From positions 28,414 through 92,413 of IMG/VR virus record IMGVR_UViG_3300030060_002740: DNA of 64,000 nucleotides; one strand, written 5' to 3'. Numbering within the stretch: the first letter of the stretch is position 1; each line of letters opens with the position of its first letter. This DNA is from a virus. Both the position numbers and the translations under genes were made by a program. The notes under the pieces are model-generated. The model was not told where the DNA came from and made no database searches. It worked only from the letters and a program-made list of their open reading frames with translations. This document shows positions 1 through 8,014 of this stretch, one piece after another.

Positions 1-82
1 TATCTGCCAAGTGTTCGGGAACAGGCTCATCCTCTTTACCACAAAGAGTCTTTCCTAGTATTGAGAAGTGAATGTACTTCAC
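1..82 (-). CDS. Partial hypothetical protein (N-terminal 27 residues)
   Basis: A minus-strand reading frame opens with GTG at 80-82 and stays open to the window edge, so only the N terminus is seen (MKYIHFSILGKTLCGKEDE and onward). The GTG overlaps the TGA stop of the gene before it, and a run of GGAGGAGG lies just upstream as ribosome-binding site. This GTGA coupling is the same style used throughout the operon. The fragment is too short to assign a function. Confidence 0.55.
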   Translation of the reverse strand, partial: MKYIHFSILGKTLCGKEDEPVPEHLAD

Positions 83-234
83 TCCTCCTCCTCCATCTTA
101 ATCTTTACATCTTTTATCTCTCTAACTAACCACTTCACAGTAGCAGAGTCAACATCTCTTCTATTGACTATGTTCAGAGCCTTTTCCAATCCTCTTAGTT
201 TACCCATGAGATAGAACTTGTAGTCAGGAGTCAA
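79..234 (-). CDS. Small hypothetical protein, 51 aa, TTG start
   Basis: Reads LTPDYKFYLMGKLRGLEKAL at its start, followed by a short acidic/basic helix ending in EEEE. I chose the TTG at 232-234 because it overlaps the TGA of the zinc-finger gene upstream (TTGA) and has GGAGG about eight bases before it; the in-frame ATG nine codons later has no such site. The product looks like a single helical domain of unknown role. A second TTGA-coupled start occurs at 17771, which supports this unusual start being real. Confidence 0.5.
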   Translation of the reverse strand: MTPDYKFYLMGKLRGLEKALNIVNRRDVDSATVKWLVREIKDVKIKMEEEE

Positions 235-413
235 GACATAGCCCTCCTCAATCTCTCCGGTAGAACGACTTCATTCTGACACTTATCACAACATCTACCA
301 ACTACAATCGGTTCTGCATTGTGTCCATCTGCCCAATAGGGAGTTCCATCTTCCTTGTAGTGGATATCAATGGGTTTTCCACAGATATCACATGTCTTCA
401 TCTCAATCTTCAT
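231..413 (-). CDS. Small zinc-finger protein, 60 aa
   Basis: The protein has an N-terminal CDICG knuckle and a second cysteine cluster GRCCDKCQ about 30 residues later, with an intervening conserved-looking W-x-x-G-H-N-A-x-P stretch. Four or more cysteines in CxxC pairs indicate a single zinc site of treble-clef or ribbon type, likely for nucleic-acid or protein binding. It may start at the first ATG (411-413) or at an in-frame ATG four codons later. It overlaps the gene upstream by four bases (ATGA) and is translationally coupled. Proteins of this layout are common in phages but I cannot name the family. Confidence 0.7.
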   Translation of the reverse strand: MKIEMKTCDICGKPIDIHYKEDGTPYWADGHNAEPIVVGRCCDKCQNEVVLPERLRRAMS

Positions 414-655
414 TCTTCTTTCCCCCTATATGCCGGATGTTTCTTTGGTAAACGGTGTAGTCTACTTGTGATTAGTTTCTGCATTTGACGAGCAATCTCA
501 CCACTTCCATCTTCCCAACGCTTTACCAATCTAGGGTACTTATCATCTTCTTTGTATTGATGTACCATCTTCTCCTCTAACTCAGACAAGTCAATCTTAT
601 CCATTAGATGTTTAAGCACTTCATACTCAACGTGAATCTTTGAACCTGCTCTCAT
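410..655 (-). CDS. Hypothetical protein, 81 aa
   Basis: A charged, mostly helical protein (central SELEEKMVHQYKEDDKYPRL segment) without cysteine clusters, membrane segment or known motif. It overlaps both neighbours by four bases, the upstream one being the E1-like enzyme, so it is cotranscribed and probably cotranslated with it. I do not recognise the family. Its fixed position between the adenylyltransferase and the zinc-finger protein is the only functional hint. Confidence 0.65.
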   Translation of the reverse strand: MRAGSKIHVEYEVLKHLMDKIDLSELEEKMVHQYKEDDKYPRLVKRWEDGSGEIARQMQKLITSRLHRLPKKHPAYRGKEE

Positions 656-1242
656 ACGTTCAACACCATCTTATCTGCAACATTCTCATTATCAATGAAC
701 CATCTTTGAATCCACTGAGAAGCAACACCTGCAATTGCAATCTGCATACAGTTCACTTGTTCAGCACTACCATCCCAATCTCCACCTTGACAGGAGAAAG
801 AACCTTCTGAACCTGCTAACAAATCATCAACTAGATTCTCGTTGACCTTGTAAGAGATTAGTGCGGCGTTTCTGCCTTGCGCTCTCAAATCTAACCACTT
901 GAGTTTAGCGTCATCACCGTATCCTTGACGGTACAACATTCTTCTTACGGCTAAGTTATCTGCACAACAGATTACCAAATCATATCCTTTCAGTTGCTTT
1001 TCGACTAAAACCAAAAAGGGCTGTTCATCTACTAATTTCAACCCATTGACCTTCAATCTTTCATTGACGGCACTTACTTTGGTTTGACCCACTGTATCGG
1101 GGATGTAGTTCTGATATGTCAGATTCTTCTCTTCTAACTTATCATCGTCAAATACTGTTATGTCGTATATTCCTATGCGGGAAAGGGAGTCAATCAAATA
1201 ACTACCAATTCCACCTGCTCCTATTATCATTATCTTTCTCAT
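652..1242 (-). CDS. ThiF/MoeB/E1-like adenylyltransferase
   Basis: E1-superfamily Rossmann enzyme expected to adenylate the C-terminal glycine of a ubiquitin-fold protein. Visible signatures are the nucleotide loop GAGGIG (residues 8-13), the acidic strand VFDDDKLEEKNL, the conserved lysine in GQTKVSAVNERL, and DLVICCADNLAVRR, which matches the CTDNxxVR motif of MoeB/ThiF with its metal-binding aspartate. At 196 residues it is shorter than MoeB or ThiF (about 240-250), lacks the two CxxC zinc pairs, and the usual arginine of the NLxRQ motif is replaced (NLTYQ). A candidate acceptor cysteine lies in SFSCQGG. A ThiS-like protein ending in GGSC is encoded at 5811-6014 in the same strand block, a plausible partner. 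The target of modification is unknown. Confidence 0.85.
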   Translation of the reverse strand: MRKIMIIGAGGIGSYLIDSLSRIGIYDITVFDDDKLEEKNLTYQNYIPDTVGQTKVSAVNERLKVNGLKLVDEQPFLVLVEKQLKGYDLVICCADNLAVRRMLYRQGYGDDAKLKWLDLRAQGRNAALISYKVNENLVDDLLAGSEGSFSCQGGDWDGSAEQVNCMQIAIAGVASQWIQRWFIDNENVADKMVLNV

Positions 1243-1251
1243 TTTTATTCC

Positions 1252-2163
1252 TCAAATTACTATTGCATTTTGCATTATATCATTCAATCCATATAGATGA
1301 ATGTTCTTTCTTTCTATTCCCAACATCTCACAAATAATATCAGTGTGATTACGTAGTGTTACCTCTGATACACTGAAATGTTGCTTTACGTCTATTTGCC
1401 TTATCGGTGTGTTAGTCAGTTTACCTACCATCCACAGTGTTGTTGCTAATTGGCTATCGGCAAACCTCAAATCTCTTTCATTGTATTTGTTCTGAATAAA
1501 CTCAACGAAATTGAAGTAGTCTCTTCTATCTTTAACCGACTGATAGTTTGATTCAAACCAATCCAAGAACCCCGTCACCATGTTGTGTATATCTCTTTCA
1601 GCAAAGATATGTGACTTCCTGTAAAACTTGGCAACCTTCTTTGCTATTCTTGAAACCCTTCTCATCTCTATACCGCTTGTCTTAACAAAGTCCTTCAATG
1701 AAACATTGCCATTATCCATCAACATGAAATATGCTAAACCTGCTGCCCTGTCATCTATCGAATGCCCCCGAAATATCTGATGTTGCATTAGCCGTTGGTA
1801 TAGGTATATTACATGGTCAACGTCTATTGCATCACCACTCTTGTAAGGAGACATGAACATAACACACAAACGATGTGCTTGAGCATCGGTTTTACTATGG
1901 TACTGTTTATCTGAAACAACTCTTCTTTGAAGTTTAGATAGCATATGCTTTCTTGTCAGTATGTTCTGCTCGTTGAAATTACCGACAAATGACCCCAAGG
2001 TTCTGTTATTATCAATAGAGTGTGTAAATTCACTGTTATGTGTTGCACGAACAGTCTCCTCAAACATATCGCAATTCAAGACTAAACCACAATCAGAACA
2101 TATTGTATATCCTAATCGCTCATCGAACTCAGACGAGTTTGAACCGCACTCCGAACACTTCAT
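1252..2163 (-). CDS. tfb: Transcription initiation factor B (TFB/TFIIB-like)
   Basis: Archaeal general transcription factor that binds TBP-TATA and the B-recognition element and recruits RNA polymerase. The N terminus is a zinc ribbon (Cys3, Cys6, Cys22, Cys25; ends CSDCGLVLN), followed by a linker with RTLGSFV in the B-reader region, then two cyclin-like helical repeats (about 95-190 and 195-300). Length 303 residues fits the family. A virus-encoded TFB could redirect host polymerase to viral promoters. It overlaps the upstream gene by four bases and is spaced nine bases from the E1-like gene. This gene is the strongest single argument for an archaeal host. Sequence is divergent from cellular TFBs. 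Confidence 0.9.
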   Translation of the reverse strand: MKCSECGSNSSEFDERLGYTICSDCGLVLNCDMFEETVRATHNSEFTHSIDNNRTLGSFVGNFNEQNILTRKHMLSKLQRRVVSDKQYHSKTDAQAHRLCVMFMSPYKSGDAIDVDHVIYLYQRLMQHQIFRGHSIDDRAAGLAYFMLMDNGNVSLKDFVKTSGIEMRRVSRIAKKVAKFYRKSHIFAERDIHNMVTGFLDWFESNYQSVKDRRDYFNFVEFIQNKYNERDLRFADSQLATTLWMVGKLTNTPIRQIDVKQHFSVSEVTLRNHTDIICEMLGIERKNIHLYGLNDIMQNAIVI

Positions 2164-3476
2164 TTTGAAGCCTCCCTTTTGCGAGCGATGTATAGGTTTT
2201 CCTTCTCTCTAGTCCAAGACTTGAGTTTTGACATATCTAAACGATATTCAGGGTCTTCTCCACGTTTAACTGCTGAATCCACGTGAGTTCTTATAGTGTA
2301 TATTTGTTTAGCAGATGAAACATCATTCATCAAAGCCAATGCTCTTGCAGTTAGTTGGTCGCCAATGCTTGAGTTCCTATGGATGTTATCAATACAGATA
2401 GAACCACTAAGAGCATGTCCTTTCCAAGAACCTGATTTGTTGGCTTGACCTTCAACCATTTTACCAATCATGTATGTGTTAACATTCTGATGTCCTTGCT
2501 TCATTCCCCTTTTCTCGTCAACAACAACCCAATCTGCAACCTTGCCTCTAACAAAGAGAGCCTTGTTCAATGGATTCCTAAACTGAACTAGGCGAATCTG
2601 AGGGTATTCCGCATCCATCTCATGTAGTAACTGTGTTGCTCTATCCTCAACCATGTCCTGTTTCCTGTTTTGCATTAACCATGCTACACAGAGTTTGTTC
2701 TGAACATCAGTTGGTGGTTGACCCATAAGCAGTCTCCATAACTTAGCGGGTGTTGCTCTATACCAAACCTTAGATTTAGATTGATTGTGTCTGAAAGTGT
2801 TCAAAAACACATTCAAATCCTTTAGTGTGATAGCACCCCACACACCTTCTGAAATCTCCAAAGCACATTCATCATTGCTAATCAATTTTGTATTGATTAA
2901 CACTTCTTGTCTTGTTCCTTCACTGTAAAAGTGATAGGGTGAACGGTTCTCAATAGCATGAAGAACATTAGGTGGGAAATGTATAACCTTCTCGATGTAG
3001 TCATCCATTGTGTCTACATTACGAACAAATGCTCCCCTCATGATTATCTTAGCAAGAGTAACTGCCAAATCCTTCTTTGGTATTCTCTTACCATCTATGT
3101 GATGTTGTGTTCCCTTTCTACCGTATACAATGAAACACTCTCCATCTCTGTACTTGAATCCCATAGTACACATGTAATTGTCATTGTTGGTTTTAGGAAT
3201 GAGGTTCATTGCAACACTATCCGCAAGTATCTTCTGAACAGGATTATCGTATTTACCATGTTCTAGGGATGGTCTTGACGATTGAAGTGAAAACTCACCA
3301 AATTGATTCAGGTTACTTGGTTTGTATCTTACTCTGCTTTGACCATCAACTGTACGACTCACACCCGCTCTATACAAGGATGTAAAGTGTTTCTTCTGTC
3401 CTGTTCTGAACAAGAAACTACTTGTCACCCAACCCTTTTCGTCGCCTATTGATGGGATTCTGTATTTTATTTTCAT
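2160..3476 (-). CDS. Conserved-looking hypothetical protein, 438 aa
   Basis: I place the start at the ATG 3474-3476 (MKIKYRIPSIGDEKGW), which has a strong GGAGG seven to nine bases upstream; longer in-frame extensions would overlap the next gene deeply. The protein is soluble, rich in basic and aromatic residues, with segments such as FKYRDGECFIVYGRKGTQHH and KVADWVVVDEKRGMKQGHQ but no nucleotide-binding or metal motif that I recognise. It sits between the ribonucleotide reductase block and TFB. A nucleic-acid-related role is possible from the charge, but this is a guess. Confidence 0.7.
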   Translation of the reverse strand: MKIKYRIPSIGDEKGWVTSSFLFRTGQKKHFTSLYRAGVSRTVDGQSRVRYKPSNLNQFGEFSLQSSRPSLEHGKYDNPVQKILADSVAMNLIPKTNNDNYMCTMGFKYRDGECFIVYGRKGTQHHIDGKRIPKKDLAVTLAKIIMRGAFVRNVDTMDDYIEKVIHFPPNVLHAIENRSPYHFYSEGTRQEVLINTKLISNDECALEISEGVWGAITLKDLNVFLNTFRHNQSKSKVWYRATPAKLWRLLMGQPPTDVQNKLCVAWLMQNRKQDMVEDRATQLLHEMDAEYPQIRLVQFRNPLNKALFVRGKVADWVVVDEKRGMKQGHQNVNTYMIGKMVEGQANKSGSWKGHALSGSICIDNIHRNSSIGDQLTARALALMNDVSSAKQIYTIRTHVDSAVKRGEDPEYRLDMSKLKSWTREKENLYIARKREASK

Positions 3477-3780
3477 TATTATTTTCCTCCTTTTTCCAAA
3501 ATTCTGTATCGCCATAATTGTGATGATACCAACAATCTCTTTCGATTGCTTCTGCAAGTTCTTCCATTGATTTGAAGGTTGAATGACCTCCAATAATGAT
3601 ACGTTTCATACCTCTGTAAAGATATCTGTAAGTACATTGACCCGTCTTATACAGGGTAAATTTACGATGTAGTTGCGATACTTGCGGAACGCCAATACAA
3701 CTTTCTTTCATTCTATTTTCATAGAAGACAAAATCTCTTGGTTTGATTAGTATTTCAGATTTCACAAACTCCACCGGCAC
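3418..3780 (-). CDS. Hypothetical protein, 120 aa, overlapping both neighbours
   Basis: Begins inside the 3' end of the ribonucleotide reductase gene (26-base overlap) and its last 59 bases overlap the start of the next gene in a different frame. The core reads FTLYKTGQCTYRYLYRGMKR and FKSMEELAEAIERDCWYHHN, suggesting a small alpha/beta fold. The C terminus is low-complexity and basic (KEENNNENK, NRRRKGLGDK), which is where the overlap with the next gene lies. Family not recognised. Confidence 0.65.
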   Translation of the reverse strand: MPVEFVKSEILIKPRDFVFYENRMKESCIGVPQVSQLHRKFTLYKTGQCTYRYLYRGMKRIIIGGHSTFKSMEELAEAIERDCWYHHNYGDTEFWKKEENNNENKIQNPINRRRKGLGDK

Positions 3781-5647
3781 AGGCTAGTTCGCCTTGTAGA
3801 TTGGTGGAGTCTTCGTATTCTTTAACCTCACTCAAGTCAATTGAGTGGAGTTTACTAACGAGACTGTCGTATTCCAATAGGGTTATTTCTTCCATAGGTG
3901 CTTGTTCGTATGTACCCCCATCATAAGGTAGGAAGGCCATACCATTGTAGTATTCTCTGTTATCCCAAAGCCACTCGGTAACTCTCTTCCATTCAACATC
4001 ACGAACATACACTGTTGCTGATACGTTATGTGTATTATTTCCACGAACATGTCCAGTCTTTACCCATCCCTTTGATACTGCCTTAATCCTGTTAAGCATA
4101 CCAATAGCATCTTCATCACTACGAATTATCGCGGAAGTGTCGGGTATCTTTTGTGGGATAGTCAGCACTGCATCTCCATATGACATCCTATCGTCCTCAA
4201 TAAGTTCGGGCAGTTTCTCAACAAGATAAGGATATATTGCTTCTCCCTTGCCTATACGGATTCTTCTTGCATAGTAATATCCATACCATGCGTGAATACC
4301 ACTTGATGTACCTAACACACAACTGGTTGTTCCGGCAGGTTTGACACAAGTAGTTCTTGCTGCCGTATTAATACCAAACATTCTTGCAAATCGTTGATTG
4401 ATTATCTTAACCATATTCGCCCCATCTGATAACCACTCATCCTTTACCTTCTGACTAGCAATGCCAGTCATAGAAACACCAATCAGAGCATCCTTCTCTG
4501 TTGTTCTTTGCCATATGCCTCTAAGGTAGTGGAAGTCGGTGTATGTTGCTTGTAATGTACCCAAGAAAGATGCTGCCTCTACTCTTTGGAGGAAGTCTTC
4601 TTTTGACATTACACTCGATACGTTCACTTCACACAAATTACAAAATTGATAGGGTCTAAGTGCTATCTCACAACAGGGGTTAGTTCCCCAATCCTTGTCG
4701 TTGGATAGGTAAATACCGGGTTCACCGCTACCACTCTTTTCTATCTTCTTCATCAAAGACTTGAATGTGTCTTTGTCTAACTTATGGCGTAGTAGAACTG
4801 CTGAATTGTTTGCTCTACCTCTTTGTGGGTTTAGTTCCCACCAACTTCCTGATTTGCATAGAGCCATCTCTTCATCATCAGCACTGAATAGGCTGATTAA
4901 CGCTGCTCTGCGAATACCACCTGCTAAAACTGAATCAGCAATATGACAAACCATATCGTGAACTTGTATGGATGTCATCTTGTGACCATTAGGCATATCT
5001 CTCAACATACCTTCAATGATAGTAAGGCATATTCTAAGTGGTTCAGGACCGGGTGCTTTTCCTCCACTTGTCTTCAGTCTTGCACCCTTTGCTCTTATGT
5101 CTGAATAATCGAATCTTGGGCTTGCAGTTCTCTTGCCAGTATAACTGTTGAAAAGAACCTTAATTGCGTCAGCCCAACCTTCTATTGAATCTTGAATCTT
5201 ATATCTGTAAGTTCTATCAGATAGTGGTTGTTGAATATGTGGTAGTTTAGCCACATGATGTCTCTGAACAGAATAACCTACACCTGTTCCACCTAATAGT
5301 AAGAACATTGCTTCACTGAAAGATGTAATGTTATCAATTGGCATGTACGCACAATTGTATATTCTGTTCGGAGACAATTCAACTGGTTTACCTGCGAATT
5401 GCATTGACCTCATTGAAGGCAATACTTTCTTAGTCATCACAAAGTTATCATATACATAGTGTATCTGTTTTTCAACAACAGTTCTGTTTGTCTGACTAAT
5501 TGGAAGTGCCTTAATATGCTTAAGGTGCATATCTCGGTTCCTGTTACATATCTCTTCCCAAGTTTCCTTCCTTTCTTCTGCTTCGTTCCATTTTGCGTAT
5601 TTGGTATTAACCACTATTTCTGATAATACTTCATTTCCTAATTTCAT
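3755..5647 (-). CDS. nrdJ: Adenosylcobalamin-dependent ribonucleotide reductase (class II, monomeric type)
   Basis: Reduces ribonucleotides to deoxyribonucleotides for viral DNA synthesis, using B12 to make a thiyl radical. Key residues are visible: redox Cys99 (YNCAYMP), thiyl Cys325 with Glu327 in TNPCCEI, second redox Cys336 eleven residues later (the same spacing as Cys408/Cys419 of the Lactobacillus enzyme), the KPAGTTS phosphate-binding loop, and a swivel pair at the extreme C terminus (CAGGVC, Cys623/Cys628). GGTGVGYSV and SGEPGIYLSN are also typical. At 630 residues it is about 100 shorter than the Lactobacillus enzyme. No class I small subunit is near, consistent with class II. Upstream lies a promoter-like region with a palindrome at the expected transcription start. 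Confidence 0.95.
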   Translation of the reverse strand: MKLGNEVLSEIVVNTKYAKWNEAEERKETWEEICNRNRDMHLKHIKALPISQTNRTVVEKQIHYVYDNFVMTKKVLPSMRSMQFAGKPVELSPNRIYNCAYMPIDNITSFSEAMFLLLGGTGVGYSVQRHHVAKLPHIQQPLSDRTYRYKIQDSIEGWADAIKVLFNSYTGKRTASPRFDYSDIRAKGARLKTSGGKAPGPEPLRICLTIIEGMLRDMPNGHKMTSIQVHDMVCHIADSVLAGGIRRAALISLFSADDEEMALCKSGSWWELNPQRGRANNSAVLLRHKLDKDTFKSLMKKIEKSGSGEPGIYLSNDKDWGTNPCCEIALRPYQFCNLCEVNVSSVMSKEDFLQRVEAASFLGTLQATYTDFHYLRGIWQRTTEKDALIGVSMTGIASQKVKDEWLSDGANMVKIINQRFARMFGINTAARTTCVKPAGTTSCVLGTSSGIHAWYGYYYARRIRIGKGEAIYPYLVEKLPELIEDDRMSYGDAVLTIPQKIPDTSAIIRSDEDAIGMLNRIKAVSKGWVKTGHVRGNNTHNVSATVYVRDVEWKRVTEWLWDNREYYNGMAFLPYDGGTYEQAPMEEITLLEYDSLVSKLHSIDLSEVKEYEDSTNLQGELACAGGVCEI

Positions 5648-5720
5648 TTCTCTCCCTCTCTTGAGTGTGTTGATAAGGGCTTCTCACCCTCTTGGCATCT
5701 TACCCGATACTAGGATTATG

Positions 5721-5768
5721 TAGGCTTAACCTAAGCCTAATAATAGTTACCACTTGTGCATATAAATA
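5721..5768 (-). promoter_or_regulatory. Putative promoter and operator of the ribonucleotide reductase operon
   Basis: On the minus strand a TATA-like TTTATATG lies at about 5761-5768. The expected start site 25 bases downstream falls inside a perfect inverted repeat, TAGGCTTA (5721-5728) - ACC - TAAGCCTA (5732-5739). A dyad covering the start site is the usual arrangement of a repressor operator. The reductase start codon is 74 bases further on. The regulator is not known; the reading is from sequence layout only. Confidence 0.5.
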
Positions 5769-5810
5769 CCCACAAATGGGTTACGTGTTTCGACATTGTT
5801 ACTTGCTTAT

Positions 5811-6014
5811 TTAGCAAGAGCCGCCGACGATGGCAGGTACAAGGTTAACGGAATCAACGGCTGACCAATCAATGCTTGTCACATTTTCTCGGCTTACCAT
5901 ATCTCCATCAACATACACCCAATGAGTTGGGTGGTCTGCTATCTGCTCAATCATCTCAGCACTGGTTACTTCCAGTTCTGTGTGGCCTGTTTCATTCAAT
6001 ATTCTCAGTTTCAT
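5811..6014 (-). CDS. ThiS/MoaD-like ubiquitin-fold protein ending in GG-SC
   Basis: Small beta-grasp protein of 67 residues. The pattern MKLRILNETGHTELEV, then VYVDGDMVSRENV, then SVNLVPAIVGG aligns well by eye with ThiS (xxNxxxVPREQW ... DxxxLFxxIAGG), including the VxR, the D-x-V-x-L strand and the terminal diglycine. Two extra residues (Ser-Cys) follow the GG, so the glycine would need to be exposed by a protease, as known for QbsE (ends GGCF), which is trimmed by the JAMM protease QbsD. The only E1-like enzyme in the window is at 652-1242. The role could be sulfur carrier or protein modifier. No JAMM protease is seen in this window. Confidence 0.75.
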   Translation of the reverse strand: MKLRILNETGHTELEVTSAEMIEQIADHPTHWVYVDGDMVSRENVTSIDWSAVDSVNLVPAIVGGSC

Positions 6015-6041
6015 TCTTATTACCTCTGTTATGTTTTTTTT

Positions 6042-6284
6042 CTACTGTTGTAGTTGTTGTTGTTGTACCGCAATCGTCTTGTTGAGTTCTTGGACTCTGC
6101 CCGAAAGGACATTGATTGTTTGCTCATAGTGAGCGCACAACGCCATGTACTGCTGCAACTGGCTTATCGCCTGTTGTGCAGTCTGTTGGAGTTGAGCGTT
6201 GTTTGCTTGCATTGCCGCAAGAACCTCACTCGCATCCGACTCTTCTTCTGTTTGCTTTACTTCTGTTTCTTTTTTCTTACTCAT
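6042..6284 (-). CDS. Gln-rich coiled-coil protein, 80 aa
   Basis: After a charged N terminus (MSKKKETEVKQTEEES) the whole protein is one predicted coiled coil with heptad-like spacing and a glutamine-rich end (AVQQQQLQQ). It lies between the ubiquitin-fold gene and the 388-residue gene, 28 bases from the former and 4 from the latter. Such small coiled coils often mediate oligomerisation. No enzymatic motif is present and the family is not recognised. Confidence 0.7.
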   Translation of the reverse strand: MSKKKETEVKQTEEESDASEVLAAMQANNAQLQQTAQQAISQLQQYMALCAHYEQTINVLSGRVQELNKTIAVQQQQLQQ

Positions 6285-6288
6285 GTTT

Positions 6289-7455
6289 TCATCTCCTCTC
6301 GTTTAACAGTGCGTCAATAAACTTAGATGCACTCTCTTTTGTTAGCGAGTCTGTTTCTCCTTCATAGCCCAATCTTCGTAAGTACCTAACTTGCTTCTCA
6401 GTAGCAGGTGTCTCCTCCGCAGTATTGGCAGTATTGTCTGTAAAGAGTATACGCTTTAGGGTTTCGGATTGTTTCTCTGTTGGTTCTGCACCACGAATGA
6501 ATCTCCTTTTCATATCTCTGAGGAAGTTCCTTTCCCATCTGTTAGAGCCATCTTCATGAGAATCAAACACTGGTAGTCCAAAGTAAAGACAGGCTTCAAG
6601 GAACTTACGCTCCCTCCAATCTTCTTCCATAAGACCACGCATCTTATCCTTAATCTCCAAGTCAAGAGTCTCCAAGAACACCTTTCTATCCTCAATATAC
6701 TTGTCTTCAACTTCAATCTGTTTTAGATAGTCGTCAATCAGTATAGAGAACAAATCCATATCTTTCAGAAGTTTATCATTAGGATACCCTCTTGTGTTAA
6801 TCTGAGCCTTCTTGTTGTCGGGATGATTCCATCTCCAAACAATAGAAGCCATCTTGTAATCTTCTCGACCAAACTTACCCGAACCAGTTTTCCTGATGTA
6901 TGTTACAGGGCGATACTCTTTCAATTCGTCATCATAGTATTGTTTACCTGTCTGCCTTACATTCAACCTCAAGTCCAAGTCTTTGATTTCATCGAATAAC
7001 TCAGTGAAACCATCACCATTCTCAATCCACCACGCTTCTTTGATTAGAGTTTCAACTGCTTGCTTTTTCCATTGCTCAATCTTTTCCTCTGTAATAGCGG
7101 ATAGTGGCATGTTCAAGGTTTCAGCCATGTGTCTGAGAACCATCCAGTTGTTGATACAGGTTGAACCTACAATCTCCAATGTTCCATTCTCAGTGTTCTC
7201 AATCTCAAAGTTGTAAACAATGTCCTTACCACAAAGACAGTGATGTGGATGATTGCTTGGGTGATTCTCGATAATGTGTCTATGAGTTCCATAGATGGTC
7301 TTACGCCAAACTCTACCTGTTATCCTCCATTCCTTCTTTGCCTCTTCGTAGTTGTCTGATACAGACAAATCAAGAAGCCTTCTTGTTAGTGCCGGATAGT
7401 GGTGACTTGTTTCAGCAGTGTTATCTACCATTTGTATATCACTAATACCATTCAT
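6289..7455 (-). CDS. Zinc-knuckle hypothetical protein, 388 aa
   Basis: Three parts can be seen. An N-terminal region (about 50-115) has CLCGKDIVYNFEIEN followed by LEIVGSTCINNW, a C-x-C-G / V-G-S-x-C-I pattern found in many phage proteins and likely a small metal-binding domain. The middle is charged and helical. The C terminus (about 350-388) has TPATEKQVRYLRRLGYEGE, resembling small helical modules that begin A-T-x-x-Q and follow with Y-L-x-x-L-G in phage and bacterial proteins. It overlaps the following gene's neighbour by four bases. The biochemical role is unknown; DNA or RNA metabolism is an inference from its operon. Confidence 0.7.
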   Translation of the reverse strand: MNGISDIQMVDNTAETSHHYPALTRRLLDLSVSDNYEEAKKEWRITGRVWRKTIYGTHRHIIENHPSNHPHHCLCGKDIVYNFEIENTENGTLEIVGSTCINNWMVLRHMAETLNMPLSAITEEKIEQWKKQAVETLIKEAWWIENGDGFTELFDEIKDLDLRLNVRQTGKQYYDDELKEYRPVTYIRKTGSGKFGREDYKMASIVWRWNHPDNKKAQINTRGYPNDKLLKDMDLFSILIDDYLKQIEVEDKYIEDRKVFLETLDLEIKDKMRGLMEEDWRERKFLEACLYFGLPVFDSHEDGSNRWERNFLRDMKRRFIRGAEPTEKQSETLKRILFTDNTANTAEETPATEKQVRYLRRLGYEGETDSLTKESASKFIDALLNERR

Positions 7456-7697
7456 TGTAAATCCAACCGCTCGTTGTTCCTCTGTTCTTTCAAGAATCCA
7501 TCAAGGAGATGGTCTATCTTACCATAAAGTGCTTCAGGTAGACCACCTATTGTTTTTCTGTTCAGCGATAGCCAAATCAAAAAACGTGTGTTAAGTATTA
7601 CCTTAACTTCATCATTCTCATTCATCGTTATTACCATAGGTGGCATTTCTTCATCAGTTACCATCCTAAATTCTACATTACTTTCTTGTTTTATCAT
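7452..7697 (-). CDS. Hypothetical protein, 81 aa
   Basis: A small acidic protein with a likely beta strand pair (MPPMVITMNENDEVKVILN) followed by helices. No cysteine cluster or membrane segment. The last four bases overlap the start of the 388-residue gene (ATGA), and a 27-residue gene lies 12 bases upstream, so it is part of the same polycistronic unit. Family not recognised. Confidence 0.65.
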   Translation of the reverse strand: MIKQESNVEFRMVTDEEMPPMVITMNENDEVKVILNTRFLIWLSLNRKTIGGLPEALYGKIDHLLDGFLKEQRNNERLDLQ

Positions 7698-7709
7698 TTT
7701 TATTCCTCT

Positions 7710-7793
7710 TTATTCATCGTGTTCAAATCTGTCGCCAGTTGTCCATTTTAGTGGGTTGGCTATTCTATACAGTGTTCCTAATATTCCTAACAT
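7710..7793 (-). CDS. Micropeptide, 27 aa
   Basis: Reads MLGILGTLYRIANPLKWTTG and ends DRFEHDE. The ATG overlaps the preceding TAA (TAATG) and sits nine bases after a good GGAGG site, which is why I accept such a short frame. The hydrophobic N-terminal stretch followed by charged residues suggests an amphipathic or membrane-associated helix. Function unknown. Confidence 0.5.
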   Translation of the reverse strand: MLGILGTLYRIANPLKWTTGDRFEHDE

Positions 7794-8014
7794 TATATTC
7801 TTCCTCCTTCATCTATCAGTTCTTTTATTATGCCATCCATTGTTACCATGATGACGTGCATCGCGTCTTCCAAAATCTGCTTCCTTACAGGTTTCAGTTC
7901 GGGAAGACCCTCGTATCCTTCTACCATATCATTGAAGCCATTCTTCATCTTCTCGATGTTAATTGCAATCTCTTCGTAGATATCCAACTTTCTAGGTTCA
8001 GGCATAATGCTCAA
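7793..8014 (-). CDS. Helical hypothetical protein, 73 aa
   Basis: Mostly helical (YEEIAINIEKMKNGFNDMVE, then a second helix ending IIKELIDEGGRI). It starts inside the end of the upstream gene; either the first ATG (8012-8014) or one three codons later is usable. No motif recognised. It is coupled to the 27-residue gene by a TAATG junction. Confidence 0.65.
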   Translation of the reverse strand: MSIMPEPRKLDIYEEIAINIEKMKNGFNDMVEGYEGLPELKPVRKQILEDAMHVIMVTMDGIIKELIDEGGRI

